64,000 nucleotides of DNA from Pipra filicauda. Its lineage: Eukaryota; Chordata; Aves; Passeriformes; Pipridae. The translations under genes were made by a program, and so were the position numbers. Location: assembly GCF_003945595.2 (NCBI RefSeq), contig NW_024104315.1:248001-312000 (forward strand), read 5' to 3'. The notes under the pieces are model-generated. The model was not told the origin of the DNA. It made no database searches and saw nothing but the letters and a program-made list of their open reading frames with translations. How positions within the stretch are numbered: position 1 is the first letter of the stretch; each line of letters starts with the position of its first letter. This document shows positions 34,881-45,701 of this stretch, in pieces.

Positions 34881-36048
34881 GAAATTTTGTTGGATTTGAA
34901 GGTGAAGGATGGAAAACCTTCTCCTCTGTTTGAGCTGTTCAGGCAGAAATAGAGATGTAGGGCTTGAACCCCAATTACATTTGAATATTTACATATCTTT
35001 GGACTCAATCTCCTTTAGATTTCTTCATGGAGCAATTTACATTTTAATGAAGCCTACAAATAATTCCTGAATCAAAACACGTTTCCTATCAAAACTACAG
35101 CTGGACCTTGAACAAAGCTGTGTGGCAGCTTCTGATTCAAAAGCTTTCAAGTTGAAAGGGATCAACATCATTTGTCACTTTTAGATTTTACTCATTTTCC
35201 TGGGGTCTATTTTGAACAAACTCATTCCATAGAGTCACAGGGTTAAAAATGAAAACGAAATAAGCATTTCAGACAATAACAGGAAATATTTGGCATATTT
35301 TGAAAATAATGGGGCTTTGGGAACTCATTAGATCGAGACCCTTATGCAGCACAAAACAGGTGCTGTATCACCTGTATTGAGTCTCTGGTCATACCAGTGG
35401 TCAGACACCCTCAAGAACATTGTTTTCTCTCACTGAGAGCTGATATTTTATGGCAAATATAAAGCAACAAGGACTATAAACATATATAGGAAGTGAATTT
35501 TTAAAATAAAGTCCATCTCTGTCAAGGATTTTTGTGGTTTGTGCTAAATTGTATTTGTCACAAAACAAAGGACATGAACATTGAAACAAATCAAACCTAA
35601 AAAATCAGCTGCCTTAGCTCCTGGAATGTTTTGTTCTGCAAAAGGGATGGAATGTGTGACACTAAATGCAAAGCAGCAGCACAGAGAGAGAGGAGTTGGG
35701 CTTTGCTCACTTCCGAGGAAAAGCCTCTCCAGGCAGATCTGCATCTGGAATTTGCCACCAGCACTGATTGCCACTGAATATTCAGCTGAACCTCCAGGTG
35801 AGCATCCCCCTGATTTTTGCCTTAAGCTTTTCCCAGGGAAGGATGACTGTGTGTGGTGACAATTGGCCTCCTTGGTGACAAGCACATGGAGGTTTCTGGC
35901 AGCTGAGGTGGTTCAGCTGCATCAGGCTCAGCCTGGGAGCAGCATCCCAGAGCAGAGGTGGCCAAATGTCTCCATGTAAGCACGACTTCCACACAGCCCC
36001 AGGATCCCAGGACAGCTCCTCATCTTTCCCACACAGTGAAAATCACCT
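34881..36048. other. Unique non-coding stretch
   Basis: No gene is recognised. Antiparallel frames at 35544-35885 and 35581-35859 are under 115 codons. Confidence 0.55.
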
Positions 36049-36170
36049 GCTCATGGGATGGTTTGGGTTGGAAGGGACCTTCAAGGTCATCTAGTCCGAC
36101 CCCTGCCATGGGCAGGGACACCTTTCGTTGTCCCAGGTTGCTCCAAGCCCCGTCCAACCTGGCCTTGGAC
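36049..36170 (-). mobile_element. CR1 LINE fragment, variant A
   Basis: This antisense copy lacks tail repeats. It has GGGATGGTTTGGGTTGGAAG, a TCAAGGTCATCTAGTCCGAC block, CCCTGCCATGGGCAGGGACA and CCCCGTCCAACCTGGCCTTG, and is then cut off. Confidence 0.93.
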
Positions 36171-38186
36171 ATGCCCTTTTTACAGAAGACAAGCACAGTG
36201 ACTCCCCTGGTACCAACACAATGACTCTGACTCATCCCCCACAACCATCAAGATCTCAGTGGTTTTTTCAATTTAATGGCTGTTGACCCCTGAGCAACCA
36301 GAATAAGGTCAGATTCCAGTGGGTAAAACTTCAGCTCATTCTGCTTCTCCACATGGCCCTCATGAACCTGAGCCTGGGGGAACTTCCATTCCCAGTGGGA
36401 TGGGATCCATGTCTTGCTGCCCAAGTTTAGTCCTGGCATTGACTAAACTCAATGACATGGGCTCTGCTGACACCCAAGCCCACAAAAATTAAAAATATTC
36501 GGTTTCTCCACTGCAATTCCTGCTGATTCCTGCATATATTCTGTGACCCAAGATTAAGAATATCTCTAGCAGAGATGGTGCTGTTTTGAGATAGCCACGT
36601 AATTATCTCATAAATAATTGCTTCATTTTCCTGTATTCTCTTTCTTGACATTGACAAGAAATTATTAGGATAAGCTTTAAATAAGATGATCTAAAATAAC
36701 TGAAAAGGCTAAAAAAAAAAAATTCCAGAGCATTCTTTTCTTGATCTTGCTTGCTTTTATTCCCATCCTGCTTTTTGGGGATTACATTAACTAGAAAATC
36801 ATAATTTTTCCTCTGTTTTTTTTGCCTTGTTTCCTTCTGCAAGCTAATCTGCAAGTGAAAAGAGATTGACAAGAGAAGAATAATTTCTAAAGGACAAACG
36901 TAAGGTCACCTCTGATGCAGGATATTGAGTGCTAAGGAGAGGGAAGAGCTCTCCTGCCCAAGACAGGACACAGATGTATCACGGGGTGGAGGAGGAGAAG
37001 ATGTTTACTCAGGCTTTCTTTCTGTGGCTGTGAACACACAAAGGGCAAGTGCATGCAGGAAAATATAAGCTTATGCTGGGCATAATTTATCTTAGTCGTG
37101 TATCCATGGAAGTGGCCTTTATTTGAAAAGCAGCCTAATTACTGAAATTACTGCTGCTGAAATCCTGCAGCACCGCAAAGGAATCCAGATATTCCCCGCT
37201 GCTAGAAGGTTTCCCACATTTTCATATGAGTTTCAAATAGCACTATTGATCAGGCAATTACCACATTAAAACCAGCAGCAGAGCCCACGGAAGGAAAGCT
37301 GAGTTTGTGCCCCAAAGCATCTCAGACACATCCATGTGTGTGTGCCTGTGTCTCGTGTTCCAGCGGGTCTGTTTTTCAGAGGGGCGAAGGCGAATCCTCA
37401 AGATAAGAACAAAAAGACTACATTTTCAAAAAAAAGATATTGGTAAACATCACTAATAGGTATAAAAAAATGGCAAAATGCAAGGGGGTGAACACTGCAC
37501 CAAGCCAGACATGCCAAAAAAAGGGGCAAAAGCCTACAGCACCCGGTATTCCCACAAAGAGAGAAAGCTGCCCCTGACGCTGCTCAAAAAGGCTCCGGGC
37601 ATTTTCTACCCCATTTATTCGTTGGGATTTTTTTTTCTCGGCCCCATCTGTTTCTTTTTCTGTGGAGCAGAGAGGAGAGCCAGGCTCTAAAGATCTGAGA
37701 GCAGGTGGGATTGGGAGATAATTTGCGAGGCACAATGCGATGTGCTCCGAAAGCGGCGCTGCTGATTTGATGGCTTTGACTGGTAACCTAATTTGCCCGC
37801 TTTTATTTATTTATTTATTTGAAAACAGGCCTACTCTGTGTGTTGGGGAAACAGGTATTTGTGATTAAACACTGGAGATCCTACAGATACTATGCTAAGG
37901 AAAATAGTTTTCTGCCAGCTTACCTATTTTTAAAAGGATCATAGCTCACACTGCTGCACAGGAGCTGAAAGCAACTGGAAGAGTTCTCTCTCTCTCTCTG
38001 CAATCATGTGTTGTGTCATTTGTGCACAGCAGGTTGTTCAGTCAGAGGGCAGGGCAGGGGAGGTGTCACTGTCCCACCCTGTGGGACCCGTCAGAGGCAG
38101 CTCAGAGCTGCCCCTGGCTGAGGGCAAAGGTAGAAACATGTGGGCAGCTCTATAGGTCTGAACATGTATGTAAAATAATATAATTG
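36171..38186. other. Unique stretch with simple repeats
   Basis: No gene is recognised. There are A/T-rich runs at 36711-36721 and (TTTA)5 at 37801-37820, and a TC run at 37985-37999. Frames are at most 105 codons. Confidence 0.55.
37801..37820. repeat. (TTTA)5 microsatellite
   Basis: Five near-perfect TTTA units. A similar tract occurs at 38871-38893. Confidence 0.9.
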
Positions 38187-38670
38187 TGTCATAGAATGTC
38201 CTGAGTTGGAAGGGATCTAGAACGATCAAGTCCAACTCCAGGCTCTGCCCAGGACGCCCCAACAACCCCACCCTGTCCCTCAGAGCGTTGTCCAAACCCT
38301 CCTGGAGCTCTGGCAGCCTTGGGGCCGTGCCCACTGCCCTGGGGAGCCTGGGCAGTGCCAACCACCCTCTGGGGGAAGAACCTTTCCCTGAGATCCAACC
38401 TGACCCTGCCCTGACACAGCTCCAGCCATTCCCTGGGTCCTGTCCCTGCTCACAGAGCAGAGCTCAGTCCCTGCCCCTTGTGAGTCTCCTCCAGACTGGA
38501 CAAGCCAAGTGCCCTCAGCCACTCCTCATATGGCCCCTCCAGACCCTTCACCATCTTCCTGTCCCTCCTTTGGACACTCTCTAACAGGTTTAGATCTCTT
38601 TTATTGTGGTGCCCAAAACTGCCCTCAGGACTGGAGGTGAGGCCCCCCCAGCACAGGGCAGGACAATCAG
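38187..38670 (-). mobile_element. CR1 LINE fragment, about 480 bp, variant B
   Basis: This antisense copy is of a different subfamily from variant A. It begins TGTCATAGAATGTCCTGAGTTGGAAGG in effect (tail plus terminus) and has AACCCTCCTGGAGCTCTGGC, CCACTGCCCTGGGGAGCCTG and CTCTGGGGGAAGAACCTTTC blocks. It then enters ORF2 (CTCCTTTGGACACTCTCTAA). The minus strand reads LDLRERFFPQRV, matching the CR1 motif seen as [12 protein letters not shown] in the copy at 5030. It is very close to the copy at 57083. Confidence 0.95.
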
Positions 38671-40156
38671 CTCCCTCTCTCTCATTCCCTCTCTAATCTT
38701 TATCTTGCTGGAACACACCTGACTCTAACTTCTCTCCACCCATTGGAGAAGGAAACACAGAGTCATGACAAGCACAGGACACTGTGATGTCCCCACAGGA
38801 CCAACCTGAGCCAGATTCCAGTTCGGATTTTTGCCCTTCACTGAATCGTGGGGTTTCCAGTTCTATTAAGTTTTATTTATTTATTTATTTTTTAACAGTT
38901 TCTTTACTACATTTTTAAAGTGAAAAAAACCTAAGCACTCCTCTTCAAATTCTAATAAAATTGGCACCTTAATTACGCTGACCTGATCTATGTACTAGTG
39001 GAGCAACGGTGGTGCTTTTGCCTTTCCTAGAGCAATTGGGCTGATGGTGTGGTATAAAAATTTAATGCTCTTGTTTCTTCTGTCTTAATTATGCCTAATG
39101 AGCTACTTGCTTTTTATAAACAAGCAAATTCCAATATCCTGTCTATATTTTCCCCAGGAAGACAATATAAAGTGAGATGAAATTGTCTTTCTCAATAATT
39201 GAGCGAGTTTAAGAATAATAAGTAATATGATCTATAAGGGTGTCTATATGATATAAGCTGGTTCCCTCCATGGGTACCCACGGAGAGGGTTAGTTTATTC
39301 ATTTATTTATTAACAAATGTTTCTCCCTTAGGCAAAGCTGGTCCCAATTAAGAGCCATATTTTCGAATGATGAAAGTAAGTATTCTAATAAAGACACTAA
39401 TTGGCAAGTATGTTCTTTAAAGAGAGCCATAAATTAGAATATCTCATGGCAAGTGATGCCATTTCCATTAGCATCTCTACAACACAAGACACAATTTCCC
39501 TATTAACCAGGTTTGAGTTTTACAAAGTGGAAAATGCTGAATTCAAACACCCTTCAGGACATCAGTGAAGCAGCCATGCTTATGAACTCACCAATGGGTA
39601 GTTAGAGGCACTACCTAATTATTGCTCTTTCTGAATCCACAATTAAAAGCCAGCAGATGAGCAAAGAAAACTCTCATAACCCAAAAAATTATTGAGGGAT
39701 CAAGCACGAGGCAAAAAACGCCGGAGTGGGGACTGGCAGAAAGGCTTACACAAAATGAATTCTAAAGATGAGTAAGGATGAGACAAAAATGAGAAATTGG
39801 GGGGAAGAGGTTTTAGAGGAAGAGAGAGATAACAGAACAGAAGAAATAAGCCCCAGTCACTCTCCTTCAGAAGACAGACCTGGTGGGCTTTTTATATGCA
39901 GATCTTGAAAAGCTCCTTATGATTTTGCAGAATGAAGCTGAAAACCATGAAAAGAAAAAACATTATTTCAGGGACTGGGGATCTTCCCACAGCACCTGAG
40001 GGCTTAGTCTGCAGGGCTGATCTGAGCCTGATTTCCACCAGCCCCCAGCACCTCTGTCCCAAACTGTGGGTGTGAGCTGAACAACCTCACTGAGAGTGGG
40101 TTTGGAACAGAGGCAAATTCATCAGGAACAACTGGATTCATTAACATCAATTATAT

Positions 40157-40209
40157 CATCACTTCTTGTGGGCATTTCAGTTGTGCCATCACTTCTCGTG
40201 GACATTTCT
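40157..40209. repeat. 30-bp tandem duplication
   Basis: CATCACTTCTTGTGGGCATT (from 40157) recurs 30 bases later as CATCACTTCTCGTGGACATT (from 40187), with two differences. Confidence 0.9.
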
Positions 40210-41871
40210 AGGCAGAGGCACAGGGATCACTGGTGAGAGCTGAGCACAAGTTCTGCAGGACTGAGGCAGCTGCACAAATTATAATACAACATCCAGAAAA
40301 GTGGGAATTTCCTTCCTTCAGGAGTAAACCTTTGCTCTTGCCCCAGCTCTACAATAACTCTATTTTAGTTAAGCATTCAACAGGCTAATAATGATCTACA
40401 TCCATTCCTCTTTATCCTTGGTAGCTGCCTAACCAAGAAGGAAATCCAGGGAGACTGGCTTTGCACAATGGTTTTTGGCTGAGAAAACCATTTATTGCAA
40501 TATCTCATGTTCTGCCTGACAATTTTGTGTTTTCATTGTTCACTTTAGATAGGAGAGATACACAAAGATTGAGTTTAACTAGAAAAGATGAGGAAAATTT
40601 AGTGAGGGATGGCAGCACCAGGAAAAAATGGGAAAAGAGGATCTTCCCTTGATAAATAGCTGTAATGCTTCTGTTGCAGGGAGGGAAGAGTTTTCCACTT
40701 TATGAGAAGCATAAATGTACCCTCTGAGTGTCCTACACATCCTACCTGTGTGTAAGCACGTTGTGCCTTAGGAGGGTGAGGATGAGAAGGATCACAGCTT
40801 AATCCAGGGGGAGAAAAAGAAATGTGAACATCCCTGCTCTATCCATCCCTAAAGCTTTTGCCTCGGGGTCTTTCTTGCCCAGCATTGACTGATTTAAGAA
40901 GATCTGCAGGTAAAAAAAAGAGCAGATAGGAATGAAATAGAAAAAGCTGGAAACCCCTTGGTGTGCCTCTTTGGTAGGTACAGCAGGCTCAGGAAATACT
41001 TCAGGCTTTACTGGTTGTCTGCAAGTTACTTCAGGCAGGCTTTTATGAGGGAAATAAAATAAGAATGGTTTCAAGTCCTGGCATTTTGCTGGAGATGTTG
41101 TAGAGGAAACAGATTTGCTTCCCTGTAATAAATAAAATAATGGCCTGTCGAGTCAGGTGTGCTGGTGGGTGGGTGTGCACCCAGTGCTTACTGGGAACAC
41201 CCTGACTGGTGCCACTTGGCATCTCCAGGGAAAAGGGATGTGCAGCTGTCTTTGGAAATGTGTGAGACAGTCCATTAAGAAGTGGGCTCAGCAACAGACA
41301 CTTGTTTAATGCATCAAATTGGTGAAATCTCTCTTTGGAATTCACAATCTCATAATGCGGCAAAAAAAAATTAGCATTTATATACCAGAGGTCTTTGTAA
41401 ATGAAAACACAAGTCCGTGTTTATCTACTCAGCTGTCACATTTTCCACTCTCCCATCTCATTTCCATATTGTCTAAGTATATCTCTATATTAAAATATGG
41501 ATTATTTAGCCTCCTTTAATGCTTTCCATTCAGAAACCTCCCAGCTCTTCACAAGGCACAGCGAGCAACAAATTGCTTTGAACCTGTGGTCAGACCTGAT
41601 TTAAAGAATAACCCAGAAACCAAAGTTGCTGCTTTTCCCAGGTGTTTCCCCCAGGCTTGGCAATCCAGCCCAGGGCTTCCCTGGCTGTGTGTCCTCACGG
41701 GCCCTGACCTTTGCCAGCAATTTGGGGTGTTGTGCCATGGACCTGGAGGGTCCCCCCAGCTGTTGTTGCTCTCTGGTGACCCACAGTTGCACAGCTTTTT
41801 TGGGAGAGGAGACAGGAGCTCTTAGGGAGAAAATAAAGCAGAGATAGAAAATAAAAAGTAAGTCCTCTTTA

Positions 41872-41888
41872 TTTTTTTTTTTTTTTTT
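41872..41888. repeat. T17 homopolymer
   Basis: An uninterrupted T run. It does not end a retrotransposon I can recognise. Confidence 0.95.
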
Positions 41889-42489
41889 CATATTTCATTT
41901 TCTGGGGGGAAAAAGTCCCTTTAAGTTATACCTGAACCAGTATGGAGCCATCTCCTCTTTATGTACAGAAAAGTGAGAGTGAGATAGGAGTGGAGAATTT
42001 TTTAAGTTTTGTGGGGCTTATAAGGAAGAAAATCATTTGGTGTTTTCATTTACCCCCTTACACAATTTACACATCTCCATTTATACTTCCCAAGAGAAAT
42101 TGTTATCCAGAACAGAATAAATTCAAATATGGAGAAGGACCAGATAAATATTAGAGGGTTCCATAATTAATCAGTAACTGCAGAGAGCAGTTCTGGACCG
42201 AGCCATGAGTGGGCAGATTTTTATTCTGAGGGTTTGTTCATCTTCATTCCTTCCTCACTTGTTCAATCCACACATTTCTGTGGAGTAACTCTTCATTTTT
42301 ATGTGATTGAAATCAGACTCAAACTCTCACTACACAGAAGTGCAACAGTGCTCTGGGAAGCTGCTTGGATGATGCAAGGCAACAAAATGGATTTATTTGG
42401 GCTGTTCTCCACTTCTGGGTGAGTTATGGATGGGAACAAGATCAGGGTTTAATGGGAAGTGGAGAAGTTGCAGGGTGGTATCTGCTATA

Positions 42490-42531
42490 GAGAATCACAG
42501 AATATCCTGAGTTGGAAAGGACCCACAAGGA
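42490..42531 (-). mobile_element. CR1 LINE tail remnant, variant B
   Basis: About 40 bases are left: AGAATCACAGAATATCCTGA, then GTTGGAAAGGACCCACAAGG. The CCCACAAGG end matches the copy at 57083 rather than variant A. Confidence 0.85.
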
Positions 42532-43185
42532 TGTGTTAAAGTTTGCAGCAGTTTTAAGTGGAAAACAAGGAAAAGAGCTAAAATGAATCCAGCAGCTACC
42601 AAACACACCCTGTTTGAGGGACATGCAGGGTTACCTCAGGTAAATCAGATGATTAAAAACTGCACACGTGATAGAAATATGAATACTTCAGAGGAAATTC
42701 CAGCCCTCCACCTTACATCTGTATTCTCATAATCTAAGTAACATTATTGGAAAGAGAGAAAAAGGTGACAAATTAGCATCTCAGTGCATTTGGGGTTTTT
42801 ATGGGGGGGCACTGAAACCTTTTCTCTGTGTTTCACCTCTCCCATCCTTTTCTGATATCCAGATGCTTCCTTGGAGATGCTGATAATCTCCCACTGTTGG
42901 GAATCTCTCCACCCTGGGAGATTTCCTGTGATACTGCTCTGGCCTTTTTGCCTAAATTGAGAAATTATTTTAAAAAAGAAAAGGTTCTACACTAACTAAA
43001 CATCATATGCATCACCCTGAAGTATGGATGTAGATTGTAGCATTGTGGACTTTTTGACCCCAATGACAACATGCAACATTCAATCACCATTTTGTGGTGT
43101 TTCCATGGAAAATCTCAAAACTGTGGTTGCTTGGGCATCTTACAGTCCCTTTATTATTTTTTTCCCCAAAGCTTCAGAAACACTT

Positions 43186-43208
43186 TATATATATATATAT
43201 ATATATAT
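43186..43208. repeat. (TA)n microsatellite
   Basis: About 11 TA units, immediately left of an AT-rich tandem repeat. Confidence 0.95.
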
Positions 43209-43233
43209 GAAAAATATTAATATCTAAAAAAAG

Positions 43234-43332
43234 AGTAATATGAATATATGTTTATAAAGAATAATATGAATATATATTTATAAAGACTAATATGAAAAAA
43301 AATATATATTTACAAAGAATAATATGAAAAGG
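43234..43332. repeat. AT-rich tandem repeat, 26-32 bp unit
   Basis: There are three full units and a partial fourth, starting at 43234 (26 bp), 43260 (26 bp), 43286 (32 bp, with an A-run insertion) and 43318 (15 bp). Each begins with TAATATGAA within the first 11 bases, and the full units end in TTTAYAAAG. Confidence 0.88.
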
Positions 43333-45016
43333 GTTAGATAAATCTTCTGTTTAAAGGGAGATTTCCTGGCTGTTGGGTCATGAAAGCCAAGCTACAGGGC
43401 AACCCAGTGATCTCCCCTGAGCAGGGGAGCAGAGAGTTTTATGTTATCACTGCCAGTGAGCTTTTGCAGGATTGTGTTCCACTTTGGTACAGATGAATGA
43501 CCTGTAGTGCTACAGAATTCCTGATGTTCTGCCTTTAATTAACCTCCCTTCCGAGGGAAGCTGAACAAGAGAGAACACAGTCCTTTTCATAAAGGAATAT
43601 TTTTACAGTCATTAAATACACATTAATACTCTTCATAATATATAATTTTGTGGCTGACATGGGCACTATTTCTACAGCTGTTCTTTGGAGAAAGAATGTT
43701 TCTCATCATTAAAGACTAATAAGTGACATTACAATCTAAGTGCTTGCATTAGATATGCTTCTTTGAATTTAATGATGGGGCAATGAGGCCTTTAATTAAA
43801 TAGTCCCAAATTTTCTACTGGGAGAAACAAAAACAAATTCATCTACAGGTTTTCTTCTCTCTATAAAAAAAACCCCAAAAACCCAGCACCCATCTGGTGG
43901 ATAATCAATGCTTTTAGCCCTAAAATTGAGCCTCACACTATTTTGTCTTTAAATTATTTGCCCTATTTATGAAATCCACATAATGAGATGAAGAAATTCA
44001 TCTTGGTGGTGGATGTGGAGTTCTGGTTATTGAGACCTGTGTTGTGTCTCCACAGAACTTTTTGCAGGAAGAGGTGGCAGAACTACACAACTATTTATTT
44101 TTAACACACAAAGTTCTCTGCCATGGATCAGTGAGTTATGATAAACAGTATTGGGCTGTATTTTATGGCACTGTATATAAATATTTTTCATTTAAATTTC
44201 ATGTATCCAATCATTCAGAGACCCAGTAGATGCTACAGGTATTATCAGACTTGCAAAAGAGGTGAAAAACTGGCCAGGTGATCACATTAAGGGAACCATA
44301 GTCATTGTTATTTGAAATAAAAATCAAGTTAGGTGAACTTTACTATTTTTTCTTGGGAAAATTTTCCAGGTTTAACGTAAAATTAGCAAATTTTTCTACA
44401 CTAAACAACAAGAAAAGTGGTACCAAAGGGAAAATAAAGCCATTGCTTGTGGAAGGTGTTATTCCTTAGAAACAGCATTGCAAGGAATTTCATTGAAGAG
44501 TAATCCCAGAACTGTCACTAATTTCTCTCCACTTGTCCCTGAATTGTGCTTAGTCTGCTTGAAACTCTTGAAAAACAGTGAAGTTCTAATTTTTCCAGCC
44601 TGAGTATTATTTAATGAGATAATGAAGAAACAAAGCAGCACCCTCAGCCAGAGACAAAGTGTATTATCACGTAGGAAACTGCTCACAGCTCCATCTGCTC
44701 GACCAGGGAACATTCAATATTTTTCAAAAATTCTAAGCAATTAGGAAAAAAATTATGAACTTAAACGGTGGCTAAGGCATAATTTCATTTTTAACATCAT
44801 ACTTGAAATGCATCCCTATTACTGTAACACCCAGAGAGCTAAAAATAGCACATGAATAGAGGAGACATGCTGAAAATCTGATCTAATTTGGGACAGAATT
44901 ACAAATACACAAACAGATTTGCACACAGGCTTATAGATTCTACCCTGAAAATATATATGACATATTGAATTTTAACTTCAGGGCAGTGATAATTTCAAGG
45001 TATCACCTTGTGGTGG

Positions 45017-45094
45017 TAATAATAATAATAATATAATAATAATAATGTATTGTGGTAACAATAATAGTAATAAATATAATAAATATATTTATTA
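45017..45094. repeat. (TAA)n-rich tract ending in a palindrome
   Basis: TAA/AAT units run from 45017 to about 45046, then imperfect AT-rich sequence follows. The tract closes with the 18-bp perfect palindrome TAATAAATATATTTATTA at 45077-45094. Confidence 0.9.
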
Positions 45095-45247
45095 CAGGGC
45101 TGTGGCCCTTCCTGAATTAAATTCCAAGTGTAACCTGCACCCCAAAGCTCCAGGTCATGATTCTTTGATTTTAAGGAATCACAAAATGAAGGGCTTTTTA
45201 ATTGTAACACAGAGCATTGTAATATCTGTAGTTTCCTGCTTCAAATT

Positions 45248-45294
45248 TATATATACCTATATATATACACACGCATATATAGTTATATATATAT
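45248..45294. repeat. Interrupted TA-rich microsatellite
   Basis: Several TA blocks are broken by CC, CACACG and GT interruptions, suggesting an ageing microsatellite. Confidence 0.85.
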
Positions 45295-45563
45295 CTACCC
45301 ACATCTAACTTTAGGTTATATATAGGTATGATTAATCCATGCCTGGGAAACTAAAGGCTGCAGCAACATTTTGGGATGTCTGAGATTTTTAAAGAACATA
45401 CTTTGAAAGATGAAAAAAGAAAAAAAGAACCATAAACCAAGCAGAATTGGTGCATTGTGTGGAAAGCCTGAGAAAGAGCTCCAAGAGTCTCATTGTGAAC
45501 TACAGAAAGTGTTGGAAAACTCTATTTCTACACATAAACACAACATATATTCCCAATATAAGA

Positions 45564-45701
45564 GGATCATGGAATCATAGAATGGTTTGGGTTGAAAAAG
45601 ACCTTAAAGACCATCCAGTTCCACCCCCTGCTATGGACAAGGACAACTTCCACTAGCCCAGGTTGCTCCAACCTGGCCTTGGACACTTCCAAGGATGGGG
45701 A
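45564..45701 (-). mobile_element. CR1 LINE fragment, variant A
   Basis: This antisense copy has a two-unit tail (GGATCATGGAATCATAGAATG), then CACCCCCTGCTATGGACAAG and CCTTGGACACTTCCAAGGAT. Like the 28713 copy it has TTGCTCCAACCTGGCCTTGG without the intervening segment. Confidence 0.93.

Larger units (their letters stand above)
38671..42489. other. Long unique AT-rich stretch
   Basis: No gene is recognised. It contains TTTA-type repeats (38871-38893), a 30-bp duplication (40157-40209) and a T17 run (41872-41888). The segment 38930-39700 is AT-rich and repeat-free, with many ATTA-type cores, and could contain conserved regulatory sequence; one genome cannot show this. Confidence 0.5.
42532..45563. 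other. Unique AT-rich stretch with TA/TAA repeats
   Basis: No gene is recognised. The microsatellites and the 26/32-bp repeat are listed separately. Confidence 0.55.

Noticed and set aside
34304..35008. 234-codon minus-strand and 185-codon plus-strand frames with repeated VSRA or LLTA
   Set aside because: Most of each frame is the 12-bp minisatellite, whose length keeps phases open; flanking parts have no protein-like features.
35222..35250. CCATAGAGTCACAGGGTT as another CR1 tail
   Set aside because: The match is too short and imperfect, and nothing resembling a CR1 body follows.
41872..41888. The T17 run as the poly(A) end of a retroposed gene on the minus strand
   Set aside because: No coding-like sequence or target-site duplication is visible next to it.
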